Notes: generated by a model from the sequence alone, not told the origin. 64,000 bases of DNA from Chitinophaga pinensis (GCA_945870425.1 CAMBSD010000018.1:16053-80052), one strand, 5' to 3'; shown: positions 9,287-19,802, counted from the stretch's first letter. Program-made: numbers and translations.

Positions 9287-10174
9287 ATGTTACATGTTAT
9301 ACCTGAATCAGAGCTTATATTAAACGAGGATGGCTCTGTTTATCATCTGAATTTACTGCCTCCTGATCTTGCAGATGATATCATTTTTGTGGGCGATCCT
9401 GACAGGGTTGAAAAGGTTTCTGCCCATTTTGACAGGATTGAGATGAAGAAAGAAAAAAGAGAGTTTATAACTCATACTGGTTATATTGGTTCTAAGCGAA
9501 TTAGTGTGCTTTCAACGGGCATCGGAACAGATAATATCGATATTGTTCTGAACGAAATTGATATGCTAAAAAACATAGATTTAGTATCGAGACAGGAGAA
9601 AAAGGAATTGAGCAAATGTAGAATATACCGTGTGGGCACTTCTGGTGCTTTGCAGGCAGATGTATCTGTAGATTCTTTCATTATTACAACTCACGCCATT
9701 GGTCTAGATGGGGTAATGAATTATTATCAAAACAGAAAGGATTTGGATATTGAAAATCAAATTTATTCCCAATTAGGATATGATTTTATTGCGCCATATC
9801 TTAGTTATGGTTCAATTGCTTTGATAGATAAATTTGATGAAAGTTTTTTGCGAGGTGTTACTGCTACTTGTTGCGGATTTTATGCTCCTCAAGGGCGCAT
9901 GATTAGAAAAAATATTGTAAGTGATGATTTAGTACAAAGGCTTTCAAAATTAAATTTTTCAAACATAGGGAGTAAGCCTGAATTGAGTGGATTACGTGTT
10001 ACAAACTTTGAAATGGAAACCTCTGCTATTTATGGATTGAGCGCTTTATTTGGGTTTGATGCGATTTCGGTTAATGCCATAATGGCTAACCGTATAACTA
10101 ACAAATTTAGTAAGCAAGGTGCCAAAACCATTGAGAATGCTATTGTTAAAACCTTAGAAGTTATTTGTAAATAA
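9287..10174 (+). CDS. nucleoside phosphorylase (uridine phosphorylase-like)
   Basis: A 295-residue enzyme of the PNP/UDP family. Such enzymes split nucleosides with phosphate to give the base and ribose 1-phosphate. The phosphate-binding segment FVGDPDRVEK lies at about residues 34-43, STGIGTDNIDIVLNE near 81, YRVGTSGALQ near 116, and the base/ribose-binding NFEMETSAIYGLSA near 244. The gap between the first two segments and the overall length are as in uridine phosphorylase, so pyrimidine nucleosides are the more likely substrate. The gene stops directly before dprA at 10175, which suggests one transcript through the small membrane gene at 12366. Confidence 0.82.
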   Translation: MLHVIPESELILNEDGSVYHLNLLPPDLADDIIFVGDPDRVEKVSAHFDRIEMKKEKREFITHTGYIGSKRISVLSTGIGTDNIDIVLNEIDMLKNIDLVSRQEKKELSKCRIYRVGTSGALQADVSVDSFIITTHAIGLDGVMNYYQNRKDLDIENQIYSQLGYDFIAPYLSYGSIALIDKFDESFLRGVTATCCGFYAPQGRMIRKNIVSDDLVQRLSKLNFSNIGSKPELSGLRVTNFEMETSAIYGLSALFGFDAISVNAIMANRITNKFSKQGAKTIENAIVKTLEVICK

Positions 10175-11278
10175 ATGAAGTCGGAACAGCAACTTATTTA
10201 TCAAATTGCCTTAACCCTAATACCAAACATTGGTGATGTGTTAGCTAAAAACCTTGTAAGTTATTGTGGTGGTGTAGAGGCTGTGTTTAAAGAGAAAAAA
10301 GCTAAACTCTTGAAAATACCTGGTATTGGAGAGTTTTCAGCTGATTGTATTTCTAGTTTTAAATCATTTGAAAGAGCCGAAGAGGAGTTAAAGTTTATTG
10401 AAAAACATAAGATAAAAACCCTGTTTTACCTTGACGAATCATATCCTTTCCGTTTGAAAGATATTAACGATTCGCCATGCTTAATGTATTATTTTGGGGG
10501 TGCCGATTTAAATACTTTGAAAATAGTTTCTATTGTAGGTACTCGCAAAGCCAGTGATTATGGAAAAGCATTTACTGAAAACCTTGTGGCAGATTTGACT
10601 GAACAAAATTGTTTAATACTAAGCGGTTTAGCATTGGGCATAGATGGCTATGCCCATAGAGCTGCTGTTAAAAATAATTTACCCACAGTGGGAGTGCTCG
10701 CTCATGGATTGGATAGAATCTATCCTGCCACACATAAGAAACTAGCCGCACAAATGGTTGAAAAAGGCGGATTATTAACTGAATTTCCAAGCGGAACCAT
10801 CCCAGATGCGCCTAATTTTCCTAAGCGTAATCGCATTGTGGCGGGTATGTGTGATGTGCTTGTGGTGGTTGAAACCGCTTTGAAAGGAGGCTCGCGAATT
10901 ACTGCTGAAATTGCTAATAGCTATAACAAAGATATCATGGCTTTGCCTGGACGAGTGAATGATGAATATTCAACTGGTTGTAATCATTTGATTCGGGTTA
11001 ACAAAGCATCTGTCATTACATGTGCCCAAGATTTATTGGAGTTGATGAATTGGCATACGACAAATGCCAACAAGCCCAAGCAACAAACCTTAACTTTAGA
11101 TTTAGAACCTGATGATTTGTTGATTGTAAATTACATTAAACAAAAAAATAAGATTGGTATTGATGATATTTCGTTTGATTTGCAAATGAATCAAGGAGAG
11201 GTTTTGATGAGGTTACTACAATTAGAATTTAAAAGTATTGTGCGCTCATTGCCGGGTAAATTTTTTGAAATGATTTGA
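10175..11278 (+). CDS. dprA: DNA-processing protein DprA
   Basis: A 367-residue homologue of DprA/Smf, which binds incoming single-stranded DNA in natural transformation and loads RecA. An N-terminal helix-hairpin-helix-like region (ALTLIPNIGD; LLKIPGIGEFSAD) precedes the Rossmann-like core. Core motifs are VGTRKASDYG near residue 121, LSGLALGIDGYAHRAA near 149, FPKRNRIVAG near 217 and ETALKGGSRITAEIA near 233. A C-terminal winged-helix domain (about 305-365) is present. The start codon follows the previous stop immediately, and its stop overlaps the ATG of the alkaline phosphatase gene (TGATG), so translation is probably coupled. Confidence 0.93.
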   Translation: MKSEQQLIYQIALTLIPNIGDVLAKNLVSYCGGVEAVFKEKKAKLLKIPGIGEFSADCISSFKSFERAEEELKFIEKHKIKTLFYLDESYPFRLKDINDSPCLMYYFGGADLNTLKIVSIVGTRKASDYGKAFTENLVADLTEQNCLILSGLALGIDGYAHRAAVKNNLPTVGVLAHGLDRIYPATHKKLAAQMVEKGGLLTEFPSGTIPDAPNFPKRNRIVAGMCDVLVVVETALKGGSRITAEIANSYNKDIMALPGRVNDEYSTGCNHLIRVNKASVITCAQDLLELMNWHTTNANKPKQQTLTLDLEPDDLLIVNYIKQKNKIGIDDISFDLQMNQGEVLMRLLQLEFKSIVRSLPGKFFEMI

Positions 11279-12369
11279 TGAAAAATAGTATGAAAAAAAT
11301 ATGGATTAGTTTGTTTACTGTGCTTTTGGGATTGCATGTGGCCAATGCCAAGCCCAAAAAACCAAAATATAAAAAGCCTAAGAAGGTTATCTTTTTAATT
11401 GGAGATGGCATGGGCTTGGCACAAATAACAGGTGCTATGGCCGATAATACAGCAATCAATGCTTTTGAAAGATTTCCAATAATTGGTTTAAGCAAAACTA
11501 AATCATCGGATAATTTTGTTACCGATAGTGGAGCTGGAGCGACCGTATTTTCGATTGGCAAAAAATCATACAATGGAGCCATAGGTGTTGATTCTGCAGG
11601 CAAAGAATATGATGGATTGTTTGAAATGCTGAAAGATAAAGGCTGGGGCACAGGTGTTGTAGTAACTTCATCTATCACTCATGCAACGCCTGCAGCATTT
11701 TATGCTCATGTGGGTTCTCGTAAATCGGAAGATGAAATAGCTGAATTTCTCATTCGCAACCATTGTGATATAGCCATTGGTGGAGGTATCAAGTACTTTA
11801 AAGATAGAAAAGATAAACGCGATTTGCTTGAAGAACTTAAGGAAAAGGGTTATACGACCATTGTAGATAGTAGTGAAATTAAGTCAGTAGAAGCTAAGAA
11901 ATTAATATATCTTCTAGCCAATGATGGTATGAAAAAGGAATCAGAAGGTAGAGGTGATTACCTAAAGAAAGCCACTGAAATTGCTATAAATAATTTGTCT
12001 AGAAACGAAGAAGGATATTTCTTGATGGTTGAAGGAAGCCAAATTGATTGGGGCGGACATGCCAATGATTTTCAATACATGAAATCAGAGTTGTTGGACT
12101 TTAACCAAACTTTGAATGCCGTTTTGGATTATGCTGCCAAAGATGGAAATACCTTGGTGGTAGTTACTGCAGATCATGAAACAGGTGGTTTGTCTTTGAT
12201 TGAAAACAAAGAAAATAAAAGTACATTTAAAGTTAACTACAGCTCGGGTGGACACTCTGGTATCATGGTGCCAGTTTTCGCATATGGTCCAGGTGCTGAG
12301 TTATTTTCAGGTATTTATGAAAATACTGAAATTCATTACAAGTTCAAGAAATTATTGAATATAAAATGA
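11278..12369 (+). CDS. alkaline phosphatase (PhoA family), exported
   Basis: A 363-residue periplasmic phosphomonoesterase. The chosen ATG at 11278 overlaps the dprA stop; a second ATG at 11290 starts the signal peptide proper (MKKIWISLFTVLLG, cleavage after ANA). Metal and catalytic motifs are visible: FLIGDGMG near residue 40, the nucleophile serine in TDSGAGAT near 84, QIDWGGHAND near 258, VTADHETGG near 300 and GGHSG near 324. These match the two zinc sites and one magnesium site of the family. Its place behind dprA looks like read-through transcription, not a functional link. The 3' end overlaps the next gene by four bases. Confidence 0.92.
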   Translation: MKNSMKKIWISLFTVLLGLHVANAKPKKPKYKKPKKVIFLIGDGMGLAQITGAMADNTAINAFERFPIIGLSKTKSSDNFVTDSGAGATVFSIGKKSYNGAIGVDSAGKEYDGLFEMLKDKGWGTGVVVTSSITHATPAAFYAHVGSRKSEDEIAEFLIRNHCDIAIGGGIKYFKDRKDKRDLLEELKEKGYTTIVDSSEIKSVEAKKLIYLLANDGMKKESEGRGDYLKKATEIAINNLSRNEEGYFLMVEGSQIDWGGHANDFQYMKSELLDFNQTLNAVLDYAAKDGNTLVVVTADHETGGLSLIENKENKSTFKVNYSSGGHSGIMVPVFAYGPGAELFSGIYENTEIHYKFKKLLNIK

Positions 12370-12611
12370 ACCTACCCTTAATATTTGTTTTACTTCTTTC
12401 TGCGGTAATTGTAGTGTATGTATTACTGCCTAAAATGAAATTAAGTCCTAATCAAATGACATGGCTTAAAATGATTTTAGCTGCAACGGTGGCCTTATAT
12501 CTTGCTTTTGATTTTTATAACAAGCAAAAGGATATAAAATTGGTTTTCTTCTTTATAATAGCTGCTGTAATGTTTTTGTTGATAGGTTTTAGGACAACAA
12601 GGAAAAGTTAA
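12366..12611 (+). CDS. small membrane protein, unknown function
   Basis: An 81-residue protein with three predicted membrane segments (about residues 3-21, 34-49 and 57-74) and a basic C-terminus (RTTRKS). Its ATG overlaps the alkaline phosphatase stop (ATGA), so it is translated as the last gene of that operon. I recognise no family and assign no function. Confidence 0.65.
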   Translation: MNLPLIFVLLLSAVIVVYVLLPKMKLSPNQMTWLKMILAATVALYLAFDFYNKQKDIKLVFFFIIAAVMFLLIGFRTTRKS

Positions 12612-12690
12612 TTATATCATCTCAAATGTTCATTTTTATATAAAAGACATTCAAATTTTAAGAATGATTTGTATTAATCTTTCCATAAAA

Positions 12691-12722
12691 AAGGCCAACT
12701 GTAATAATTTTCAGTTGGCCTT
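12691..12722 (-). terminator. terminator of sucC
   Basis: AAGGCCAACTG at 12691-12701 pairs with CAGTTGGCCTT at 12712-12722. On the minus strand a run of six T follows, 20 bp after the sucC stop. The convergent plus-strand gene ending at 12611 may share the hairpin. Confidence 0.85.
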
Positions 12723-12742
12723 CAATTAGTTTTATGTAACGA

Positions 12743-13963
12743 TTATATATTACCAGCAACTGCTTTTTGCACCAGTTCAGCAGCTTCTTTTAACACGATG
12801 GCTGAATATACTTTCAATCCGCTTTCGTCAATTAGTTTTTTAGCAGCCTCAGCATTGGTACCTTGCAAACGAACGATAATGGGCACTGGAATGTTACCAA
12901 TAGATTTGTAGGCATCAACCACACCTTGAGCAACCCTGTCGCAACGAACGATACCTCCAAAGATGTTAATCAAGATAGCTTTTACGTTAGGGTCTTTTAA
13001 AATAATACGGAAACCAGCTTCTACGGTTGTAGCATTGGCACTTCCTCCCACATCTAGGAAGTTAGCAGGATCTCCACCAGATAATTTGATGATATCCATA
13101 GTAGCCATAGCTAAACCTGCACCATTTACCATACAACCAACGTTTCCGTCAAGTTTAACATAGTTAAGGTTGAATTCTTTAGCTTCTACTTCAGTTGGAT
13201 CTTCTTCAGCTGTATCTCTCATAGCCATGTAATCAGCATGACGGTATAATGCATTGTCATCAATATCCACTTTTCCATCAACCGCAATGATTTTGTCATC
13301 ACTGGTTTTCAAAACTGGGTTGATTTCAAACATAGCTGCATCTGCTTTGTCGTAGGCAGTATAAAGGGCAGTCACAAATTTTACCATTTGTTTGAAAGCC
13401 TCTCCTTCGCATCCTAAGTTGAAAGCAATTTTACGAGCTTGGAAAGCTTGTAATCCTACTTTAGGATCAATGGTTTCTTTGTGAATTAAGTGAGGCGTAT
13501 GTTCTGCAACATGTTCAATGTCCATACCACCTTCAGTGCTATACACAATAATGTTTTTGCTTTGACTTCTGTCTAACATCACGCTCATGTAGTATTCTTT
13601 TGGCTCACTTGAACCAGGATAGTAAACATCTTGGGCAACTAAAACTTTGCTAACCAATTTACCTTTAGGGCCTGTTTGGATAGTAACCAAAGTGCCACCT
13701 ATTAAGTTGCTAGCAATTTCTTTTGCTTTATCTGCATTTTTTGCAACAGCCACACCACGTTGTTCTTTACCTATGATGCTGCCTTTACCGCGACCACCTG
13801 CGTGTATTTGTGCTTTAATAACTACAAAGTCGCTACCATATTGTTCTTTAAGTTTTAGGGCTGCTGAATGCGCTTCGTCAGCTGTTGTAGCTACTATGCC
13901 TTCTTGCACAGCCACGCCAAATGATTTTAAAATCTGTTTTGCCTGATATTCGTGAATATTCAT
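12743..13963 (-). CDS. sucC: succinate-CoA ligase (ADP-forming) subunit beta
   Basis: A 406-residue beta subunit of succinyl-CoA synthetase. This TCA-cycle enzyme makes ATP or GTP from succinyl-CoA. An ATP-grasp domain covers about residues 1-245 ([12 protein letters not shown] start, [13 protein letters not shown] near 49, MFEINPVLK near 212). The C-terminal CoA-ligase domain carries [16 protein letters not shown] near 300 and [15 protein letters not shown] near 330. The alpha subunit gene sucD is not adjacent, so the subunits are encoded apart, which is common in Bacteroidota. A near-match TACTTTCG to the -7 element precedes the gene. Confidence 0.95.
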   Translation of the reverse strand: MNIHEYQAKQILKSFGVAVQEGIVATTADEAHSAALKLKEQYGSDFVVIKAQIHAGGRGKGSIIGKEQRGVAVAKNADKAKEIASNLIGGTLVTIQTGPKGKLVSKVLVAQDVYYPGSSEPKEYYMSVMLDRSQSKNIIVYSTEGGMDIEHVAEHTPHLIHKETIDPKVGLQAFQARKIAFNLGCEGEAFKQMVKFVTALYTAYDKADAAMFEINPVLKTSDDKIIAVDGKVDIDDNALYRHADYMAMRDTAEEDPTEVEAKEFNLNYVKLDGNVGCMVNGAGLAMATMDIIKLSGGDPANFLDVGGSANATTVEAGFRIILKDPNVKAILINIFGGIVRCDRVAQGVVDAYKSIGNIPVPIIVRLQGTNAEAAKKLIDESGLKVYSAIVLKEAAELVQKAVAGNI

Positions 13964-14128
13964 CTTTTATGAATTTATTTGAGGAGGCGAAAGTATTATA
14001 ATAAATGAATTTTTCAGAACATTTTTCTCACTTTTCGTACTAGCTGATTTATAGCATTTTTAGAGAAATAATTGAGAATTGAAAAGCACAAATTGTTTTG
14101 AGTTTTTAACAACTAAGACTTAGAAATG

Positions 14129-15202
14129 TTATTTCTTGTTAATCATTATTTTGACACTAATGATATTACTTGCACCCAATAACCCTTGGTTAAAGGCATT
14201 TCCCAGAGCATAATCAAATGCGATTTTGTTCAATTTCAATCCAACACCCACTGAAGGCATACCATTAAAACTTTGAGAGCCAGTAATATCTTTTACACGT
14301 TGCAGGTTTGAATAACCACCTCTTAAGTATACAAAATCTTTGTACCCTAGCTCCAATCCCGCTCTTGGGTTGATGTTGAGCCATGAGCTGCTTATCAATA
14401 CATTTCTTTGACCATCTGTATTGATATCAAAATTAAGTTCGGGTAAAATGCTGACCATTTTCTTGTATACAAGAAAAGTTTTACTAGCCCCAAAAGTGGC
14501 CAAAGGCAATGTTATTTCAAGGCTATTGCTTGGTAGTTTATTGTTGCTTTCTAATAATTTTTGTTTGTCGGCTTCGCTAAAATTATACGACCAGGCATTG
14601 AAAGTAGAAGTTACATCACGCACTATGCCACCAAATCGCCAATTGTTTTTTTCATACATAGCCGACACATCCAAGCCAAATCCCCAAGCCGATGCGAAAT
14701 CGCCTATTACTCTTCTTATGACTTTCACATTTCCACCTATGAGCAATCCTGGTATTTTAGTTTGGGTTGAGTAACTGCCAATAAATGCATAATCCACAGC
14801 CGAGAAATTGGTAATTTTAGAATAATCTATTTGGCCGTTGTTTATTAAGTATAATGTGTTTGGGATATTGTCAACACCCAGTCTGACAAAGCCTAAGCCA
14901 ATCGCGCTTTTATCGTTTAGTTTTAAAGAAATAGCACCAAAATCATGTTTAGATATGCCTGCAAATTGCTCGTTGTGCATACCCACAATTTGTATCTTGT
15001 CTTTTATTTTACAAAGGGCTGCTGGGTTGTAATATAAGCTAGTGACATCCTCAGTGCTTGACACCACTGCATCTCCCATAGCCAAGTTACGAGCACCCAC
15101 ACCCAATGATAAAAACTCGTTGCTATACTTAGCCGTTTGCGCTAAGCCAATTAGAGGAGAACAGATACTTATGAATACTAAAATCCTTTTTATCAATATC
15201 AT
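14129..15202 (-). CDS. PorV/PorQ-like outer-membrane protein
   Basis: A 357-residue outer-membrane barrel protein. The signal peptide ends at GLAQ (about residue 21), and the mature start has the family signature LGVGARNLAMGDAVVSSTEDVTS, followed by YYNPAALCKI. This is the hallmark of the FadL-like PorV/PorQ family. In type IX secretion PorV shuttles cargo from the translocon to the attachment complex. Whether this copy is the true PorV or a paralogue cannot be settled here. Two type IX cargo proteins occur later in the window, so the system is present in the genome. It lies 3 bp downstream of the gene at 15206. Confidence 0.8.
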   Translation of the reverse strand: MILIKRILVFISICSPLIGLAQTAKYSNEFLSLGVGARNLAMGDAVVSSTEDVTSLYYNPAALCKIKDKIQIVGMHNEQFAGISKHDFGAISLKLNDKSAIGLGFVRLGVDNIPNTLYLINNGQIDYSKITNFSAVDYAFIGSYSTQTKIPGLLIGGNVKVIRRVIGDFASAWGFGLDVSAMYEKNNWRFGGIVRDVTSTFNAWSYNFSEADKQKLLESNNKLPSNSLEITLPLATFGASKTFLVYKKMVSILPELNFDINTDGQRNVLISSSWLNINPRAGLELGYKDFVYLRGGYSNLQRVKDITGSQSFNGMPSVGVGLKLNKIAFDYALGNAFNQGLLGASNIISVKIMINKK

Positions 15203-15205
15203 TTT

Positions 15206-15862
15206 TTAAAATATACTTTTTACTTCTGTTATTATTTGCAACGCATTCTTAAATATACTTTCTTCTAATTCAATAATACATTGACGAAGAACCAATTTAT
15301 CCTCAATTGACATCACGCTTACTCCTACGTATTGCAGCACCCTGCTTAACGAATACACAAGTGTATTATTGTCAATATATTGGAAAATATACTTTGCGTT
15401 GCGAAAATGGTTAAAATTTTGCAATAATTCATCAGGGTTTTTAGCTTGGTTCAATTGTAAGAATTCACCCAATACGATTGGCTCAATTTTATCAAGGCTA
15501 TGGTAATAGTTTTTGCAAAGCCCATTAATGTGTTTAACCAATAGCCTATCAATCATCATCTCGAATAGGATATGCGCTAAAAACCAACGCCTTTGGAAAC
15601 TGTCTGAGAAGGGTGCTGCCTTTAAATGGTTTCGAAATGCCTCGGTATAATGTTCGAAAAAATCAGAACTGTGAAATTTTTTATCGGCTGCATAATGCGC
15701 CATACAACCTGCATGAATTTGGCTATGTTCTTCCTTGTCGAATAGAGCAGATTTTGAAAAACTCGTCACATGGTTTCTAGCAAAATCAGGCAGTAACAAG
15801 CCTACATTGAAATAATGATTCTCTGGCTTTTGGTCGATATAAAAATGAGATAAGTAGTTCAA
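15206..15862 (-). CDS. acyl-carrier-protein phosphodiesterase-like protein
   Basis: A 218-residue soluble protein. The N-terminus MNYLSHFYID and the GLLLPDFARNH segment near residue 22 resemble AcpH-type ACP phosphodiesterases, which have an HD-like metal site (MNFLAHL, GNLLGDF in E. coli). Further His/Asp pairs follow: HAGCMAHYAADKKFH near 51 and AHILFEMMIDR near 96. These fit a divergent metal-dependent phosphohydrolase. Removal of phosphopantetheine from ACP is known for the E. coli protein; activity here is inferred. It sits 3 bp before the PorV/PorQ-like gene and is divergent from tyrS. Confidence 0.6.
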   Translation of the reverse strand: MNYLSHFYIDQKPENHYFNVGLLLPDFARNHVTSFSKSALFDKEEHSQIHAGCMAHYAADKKFHSSDFFEHYTEAFRNHLKAAPFSDSFQRRWFLAHILFEMMIDRLLVKHINGLCKNYYHSLDKIEPIVLGEFLQLNQAKNPDELLQNFNHFRNAKYIFQYIDNNTLVYSLSRVLQYVGVSVMSIEDKLVLRQCIIELEESIFKNALQIITEVKSIF

Positions 15863-15934
15863 GATGGATTAATTTTCAAATTAACACATATTTCAATACA
15901 CTATTTGGCTATTTTCGCACACTTTTAAATTTTT

Positions 15935-17218
15935 ATGAAAAACTTTGTAGAAGAATTGAAATGGAGAGGCATGTTACACGATGTGATGCCCGGAACGGAG
16001 GAGATGTTGAATAAAGGTATGGTGAGTGGTTATATTGGTTTTGATCCAACTTCTGATTCACTAGGAGTGGGTAATTTGGTGCAAATCATGACCTTGTTGC
16101 ATTTTCAAAAATCAGGGCATAAACCTGTTGCCCTTATTGGTGGTGCCACAGGAATGGTGGGCGATCCAAGCGGTAAAAGCGCAGAAAGAAACCTGCTAAA
16201 TGAAGATGTGCTAAATCAAAATGTAGCATGTCAAAAAAAGCAATTAGAGAAATTTTTAGATTTTAATTGTGGTGCCAACTCAGCTGAATTGGTTAATAAT
16301 TACGATTGGTTCAAAGACATTTCTTTCCTTGATTTTATCCGTGAGGTCGGAAAGCATATTTCTATCAATTACATGATGGCTAAAGACTCTGTGAAAAACC
16401 GCTTGGAAACAGGCATGAGTTTTACAGAGTTTACTTATCAATTGGTTCAAGGTTTTGATTTTTACCATTTGTATCATAACAAAAATTGTAAGATACAAAT
16501 GGGGGGCAGCGACCAGTGGGGCAATATCGTTACAGGTACTGAATTGCTTAGAAGAAAATCGGGAGTGGATGATGCTTTTGCATTAACAACCCCACTAATA
16601 AAAAAAGCCGATGGAACCAAATTTGGTAAGACCGAAAGTGGCAATGTGTGGCTTGACCCTAAAAAAACTTCACCATACAAATTCTACCAGTTTTGGATGA
16701 ATGGAAGTGATGCGGATGTAAGCACTTTTATCAAAATATTTTCGCTTAAAAGCCGCGAAGAGATTGAAGCTTTAGAGTCTGAACATGCACAAGCACCTCA
16801 TCTAAGGGTATTGCAAAAAGCCCTTGCTGAAGAGATTACTACCCGTGTTCACAGTGCTGAAGATTATAAAGCAGCTGTTGAAGCATCGGGCATCTTGTTT
16901 GGTAATTCAACTGCTGAAGCCTTTGCTTCTTTGAGTGAAGAAACCTTCTTGGATATTTTTGATGGTGTACCTCAGTTTACCATTGACAAATCAGAGCTTG
17001 AATCTGGTTTGGGATTGGTAGAAATGATGGCTGAAAAGACCCAAATATTTCCTTCAAAAGGTGAAGCCAGAAAAATGATTGCCGCAGGTGGAGTGAGCAT
17101 TAACAAAGAGAAACTAATGGATGTGGAGGCCAAAGTAAATGCTTCGCAACTTATCAATAACAAATACCTGATTGCCCAAAAAGGCAAAAAGAATTACTTT
17201 TTAATTATAGCTGAATAA
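15935..17218 (+). CDS. tyrS: tyrosine-tRNA ligase
   Basis: A 427-residue class I aminoacyl-tRNA synthetase that charges tRNA-Tyr. The HIGH-type signature is [10 protein letters not shown] near residues 41-50. The tyrosine-binding segment [12 protein letters not shown] lies near 174, GGSDQWGNI near 192, and the KMSKS equivalent is TKFGKT near 230. A C-terminal S4 RNA-binding domain covers about 350-427. This corresponds to the TyrRS type found in most bacteria. The following ferredoxin gene begins 5 bp after the stop, so the two are likely co-transcribed. Confidence 0.95.
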   Translation: MKNFVEELKWRGMLHDVMPGTEEMLNKGMVSGYIGFDPTSDSLGVGNLVQIMTLLHFQKSGHKPVALIGGATGMVGDPSGKSAERNLLNEDVLNQNVACQKKQLEKFLDFNCGANSAELVNNYDWFKDISFLDFIREVGKHISINYMMAKDSVKNRLETGMSFTEFTYQLVQGFDFYHLYHNKNCKIQMGGSDQWGNIVTGTELLRRKSGVDDAFALTTPLIKKADGTKFGKTESGNVWLDPKKTSPYKFYQFWMNGSDADVSTFIKIFSLKSREEIEALESEHAQAPHLRVLQKALAEEITTRVHSAEDYKAAVEASGILFGNSTAEAFASLSEETFLDIFDGVPQFTIDKSELESGLGLVEMMAEKTQIFPSKGEARKMIAAGGVSINKEKLMDVEAKVNASQLINNKYLIAQKGKKNYFLIIAE

Positions 17219-17223
17219 GAAAC

Positions 17224-17529
17224 ATGAAATACGATAAACATATTTTTATATGTGCCAACCAAAAAGCCGAAGGCAAAAAATGCTGCGGAGAAGCCAAAGG
17301 CATGGAATTGGTTGAGAAATTTAGGGAAGTATTAAAGGCCAAAGGTCTGCAAACTTCTGTAAGAGCGCAAAGAGCAGGCTGTTTAGACGCTTGTAGTTTT
17401 GGTCCATCGATGGTTATTTATCCTGATGGCACATACTATGGCAATGTAAGCATTGATGATGTTGAGAAAATCGTTGAGCGACATGTGGTAAATAACCAAA
17501 TTGTAGAAGAGCTGGAATTGAAGTTTTAG
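17224..17529 (+). CDS. thioredoxin-like [2Fe-2S] ferredoxin
   Basis: A 101-residue protein with the thioredoxin-fold ferredoxin pattern. Cluster cysteines are in FICAN near residue 10, KKCCG near 20, and AGCLDACSFGP near 53 and 57. The fold resembles the Shethna-type ferredoxin and the NuoE C-terminal domain. It presumably carries one [2Fe-2S] cluster and serves in electron transfer, with unknown partner. It follows tyrS by 5 bp, so the pairing is by transcription and has no obvious functional basis. Confidence 0.82.
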   Translation: MKYDKHIFICANQKAEGKKCCGEAKGMELVEKFREVLKAKGLQTSVRAQRAGCLDACSFGPSMVIYPDGTYYGNVSIDDVEKIVERHVVNNQIVEELELKF

Positions 17530-17933
17530 TGCTTCGATACCAATAAATCGAATGAGTATAAACAAAATGCAATAAGGCTGTTCTATGAAAGGGTAGTCGT
17601 TTGTTTTTAGTTTGAAATTTTCATGTGGTTATGTTTTACTGGATTATAGAATTATGTCGAGAAGTAATTCTCGACAACACATAAAATGCATTAGCTTGTA
17701 CGCAAAGACCTCAATGTGCAAGGTGTGCTGCAGAGGTTAATTTAGTTTTATTCTAAAGGACTTGTATATATATATCTCATAAAATGAAAACAATCCCTAC
17801 TTTTTTGGAAGGATAGGTCTAATAAATTGTCCTTTTATTTTCGAATACAATACAAATTAAGGCAATTCGTTTCGTATTATGTTTTATGACTTACTTCTCT
17901 TGCCTAAATCCTCTATCCTAAATCCTTACTAAG
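17530..17933. other. 404-bp intergenic region with hairpin and dispersed repeat
   Basis: No gene is seen. A perfect hairpin GTCGAGAA-GTAA-TTCTCGAC lies at 17656-17675 but lacks a T tract. A 23-bp sequence at 17897-17919, beginning CTCTTGCCTAAATCC, recurs exactly in inverted orientation at 26542-26564. Confidence 0.6.
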
Positions 17934-19802
17934 CTAACTTTTCCATTCCCACTGCATGTCAACCAATTTTTTGTAGAGTCCATTTGGCATTTGCATCAAT
18001 TGATCATGTGAGCCTTGTTCTTGCACTGTTCCTTTGTCAATAACCACAATTTTATCTGCATTTTTAATGGTAGAAAGTCGGTGAGCAATCACGAAAGAGG
18101 TTCTGTTTTTCATCAAATTTTCTAAGGCTTCTTGCACCAATTGTTCGCTTTCGCTATCCAATGAACTGGTGGCTTCGTCTAAAATTAATATGGCAGGATT
18201 CTTAAGTATAGCGCGGGCAATGGCAACCCTCTGTCTTTGTCCACCACTCAGCTTAACACCTCTTTCACCCACAATGGTATCATAGGCTTCTGGAAACTTA
18301 TTGATAAACTCATGTGCATTGGCTTTGATGGCTGCTTGCATAATTTCATCATCGCTGGCATTTGGTTTACCATAAGCAATATTTTCTTTGATACTGCCAC
18401 CAAACAACATCACATCCTGGGGCACATAAGCCATTTGTTTGCGTAGTTGACTCAATGGAATATCATTTGCCTTTTTATCATCAAATAAGATATCGCCTGC
18501 ACTGGGTTTATAAAATTGGAGTAAGAGTGAAGCAATGGTACTTTTACCTGCACCACTTGGTCCCACAATGGCTATTTGTTCCCCTGAATTGGCGCTCAGG
18601 CTTAGGTTTTTCAGTACTTGCACATCGGTTCTACTTGGGTAATGAAAGGCAATATTTTCAAAACGTACATTTCCTTTAACTAGATTGTGATTGCTCACTT
18701 CAACCATTTCAAGCGATACATCTTCGCCTGTTTCTCTCAATATTTCTCTTACACGTTGGGTAGCTCCCAGGGTTTTTTGCAATTGACTAAACATATCAGC
18801 AAAGCCTGCAAAAGTACCACCTACAAATCCAGAGAAGATAACAAACATGGTTAAATCACCGGTACTTAATTGACCTTGGTTAATCATGTTAGCACCATAC
18901 CACATGACAAAGGCGATGGTTCCAAACACACTAAATATCATCATGCTTACAAATGCCCCACGGTAGCGAGCATTACTTATGGCTGTATCTACAACAGAGA
19001 AAATGCTCTTGCGGTAACGTGCAATTTCGTAGGCTTCACTGGTAAAGGCTTTTACTACTGAGATACCTGAAAAAGTTTCATTTACGATATTGCCACTATC
19101 AGCCAATTGGTCTTGCGCCTTGCGGCTCATCTTTCGTATTTTCATTCCGAAAACTACTGCTACCACTGCCACCAGAGGCACAATTGATAACATGACTAAG
19201 GCAAGTTTGGTAGAAATAACAAAGATGAATGATAGGCCAATCATGAGGGTAAAAATACCTCTTAGGAATTCAGCCAAGGTGAAAGAAATGGCATCTTGTA
19301 TTTGCGATAAATCAGATGAAATACGGCTGCTCAATTCACCCACACGTTGCTCTGTATAGAAACTCATTGGCATGCTAAGTAACTTGCTGTACAAGTCTTT
19401 TCGCATATCAGCCAAAGATTTTTCGCCCACTTCAGTCAACAGATAAATGCGCATGAAAGAGAAGATCATCTGCACACTCAATTGAGCAAAAATTAATAAA
19501 ATAATAGTATTTAAACTCCACTGTATGGTTTTGATATCAAAGCCAAAATTACTTGCACTTTGAGGTAAATTAAGCTTAGCTCCTGGTGAGGCTGCATCAA
19601 TCATCTTACCCAAAAGAAATGGAAAGAGCATGGTGGTAAATGCCGAAAGAGCAATGAACACCAATGCCAAGATAAACTTGCTGCGATAAGGTTTTAAATA
19701 TTTGAAAAGTATTAATGCCTGACTTAAGGATTCTTCGGTGATTTTAGCTTTTTCAACTTCGGGTTTATTTGAGCCGTTGCTGTTGTGTCTAGGTCCTGCC
19801 AT
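17934..19802 (-). CDS. ABC transporter, fused permease and ATPase (MsbA/lipid exporter type)
   Basis: A 622-residue half-transporter that would act as a homodimer in the inner membrane. Residues 30-345 form the six-helix exporter domain. The ATPase domain (about 365-615) shows Walker A VGPSGAGKST near 420, the signature LSGGQRQRVAIARA near 522, Walker B ILILDEATSSLD near 543 and the switch His in AHRLSTIK near 576. The order and length fit MsbA and related exporters of lipid or drug. The substrate is not certain. The N-terminal 25 residues are polar and rich in Asn and Lys. Confidence 0.9.
   Translation of the reverse strand: MAGPRHNSNGSNKPEVEKAKITEESLSQALILFKYLKPYRSKFILALVFIALSAFTTMLFPFLLGKMIDAASPGAKLNLPQSASNFGFDIKTIQWSLNTIILLIFAQLSVQMIFSFMRIYLLTEVGEKSLADMRKDLYSKLLSMPMSFYTEQRVGELSSRISSDLSQIQDAISFTLAEFLRGIFTLMIGLSFIFVISTKLALVMLSIVPLVAVVAVVFGMKIRKMSRKAQDQLADSGNIVNETFSGISVVKAFTSEAYEIARYRKSIFSVVDTAISNARYRGAFVSMMIFSVFGTIAFVMWYGANMINQGQLSTGDLTMFVIFSGFVGGTFAGFADMFSQLQKTLGATQRVREILRETGEDVSLEMVEVSNHNLVKGNVRFENIAFHYPSRTDVQVLKNLSLSANSGEQIAIVGPSGAGKSTIASLLLQFYKPSAGDILFDDKKANDIPLSQLRKQMAYVPQDVMLFGGSIKENIAYGKPNASDDEIMQAAIKANAHEFINKFPEAYDTIVGERGVKLSGGQRQRVAIARAILKNPAILILDEATSSLDSESEQLVQEALENLMKNRTSFVIAHRLSTIKNADKIVVIDKGTVQEQGSHDQLMQMPNGLYKKLVDMQWEWKS

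Noticed and set aside
11229..11678. 149-codon open frame on the minus strand across the dprA/alkaline phosphatase junction
   Set aside because: It is antisense to two recognised genes whose overlap at 11276-11280 is of the usual coupled form.
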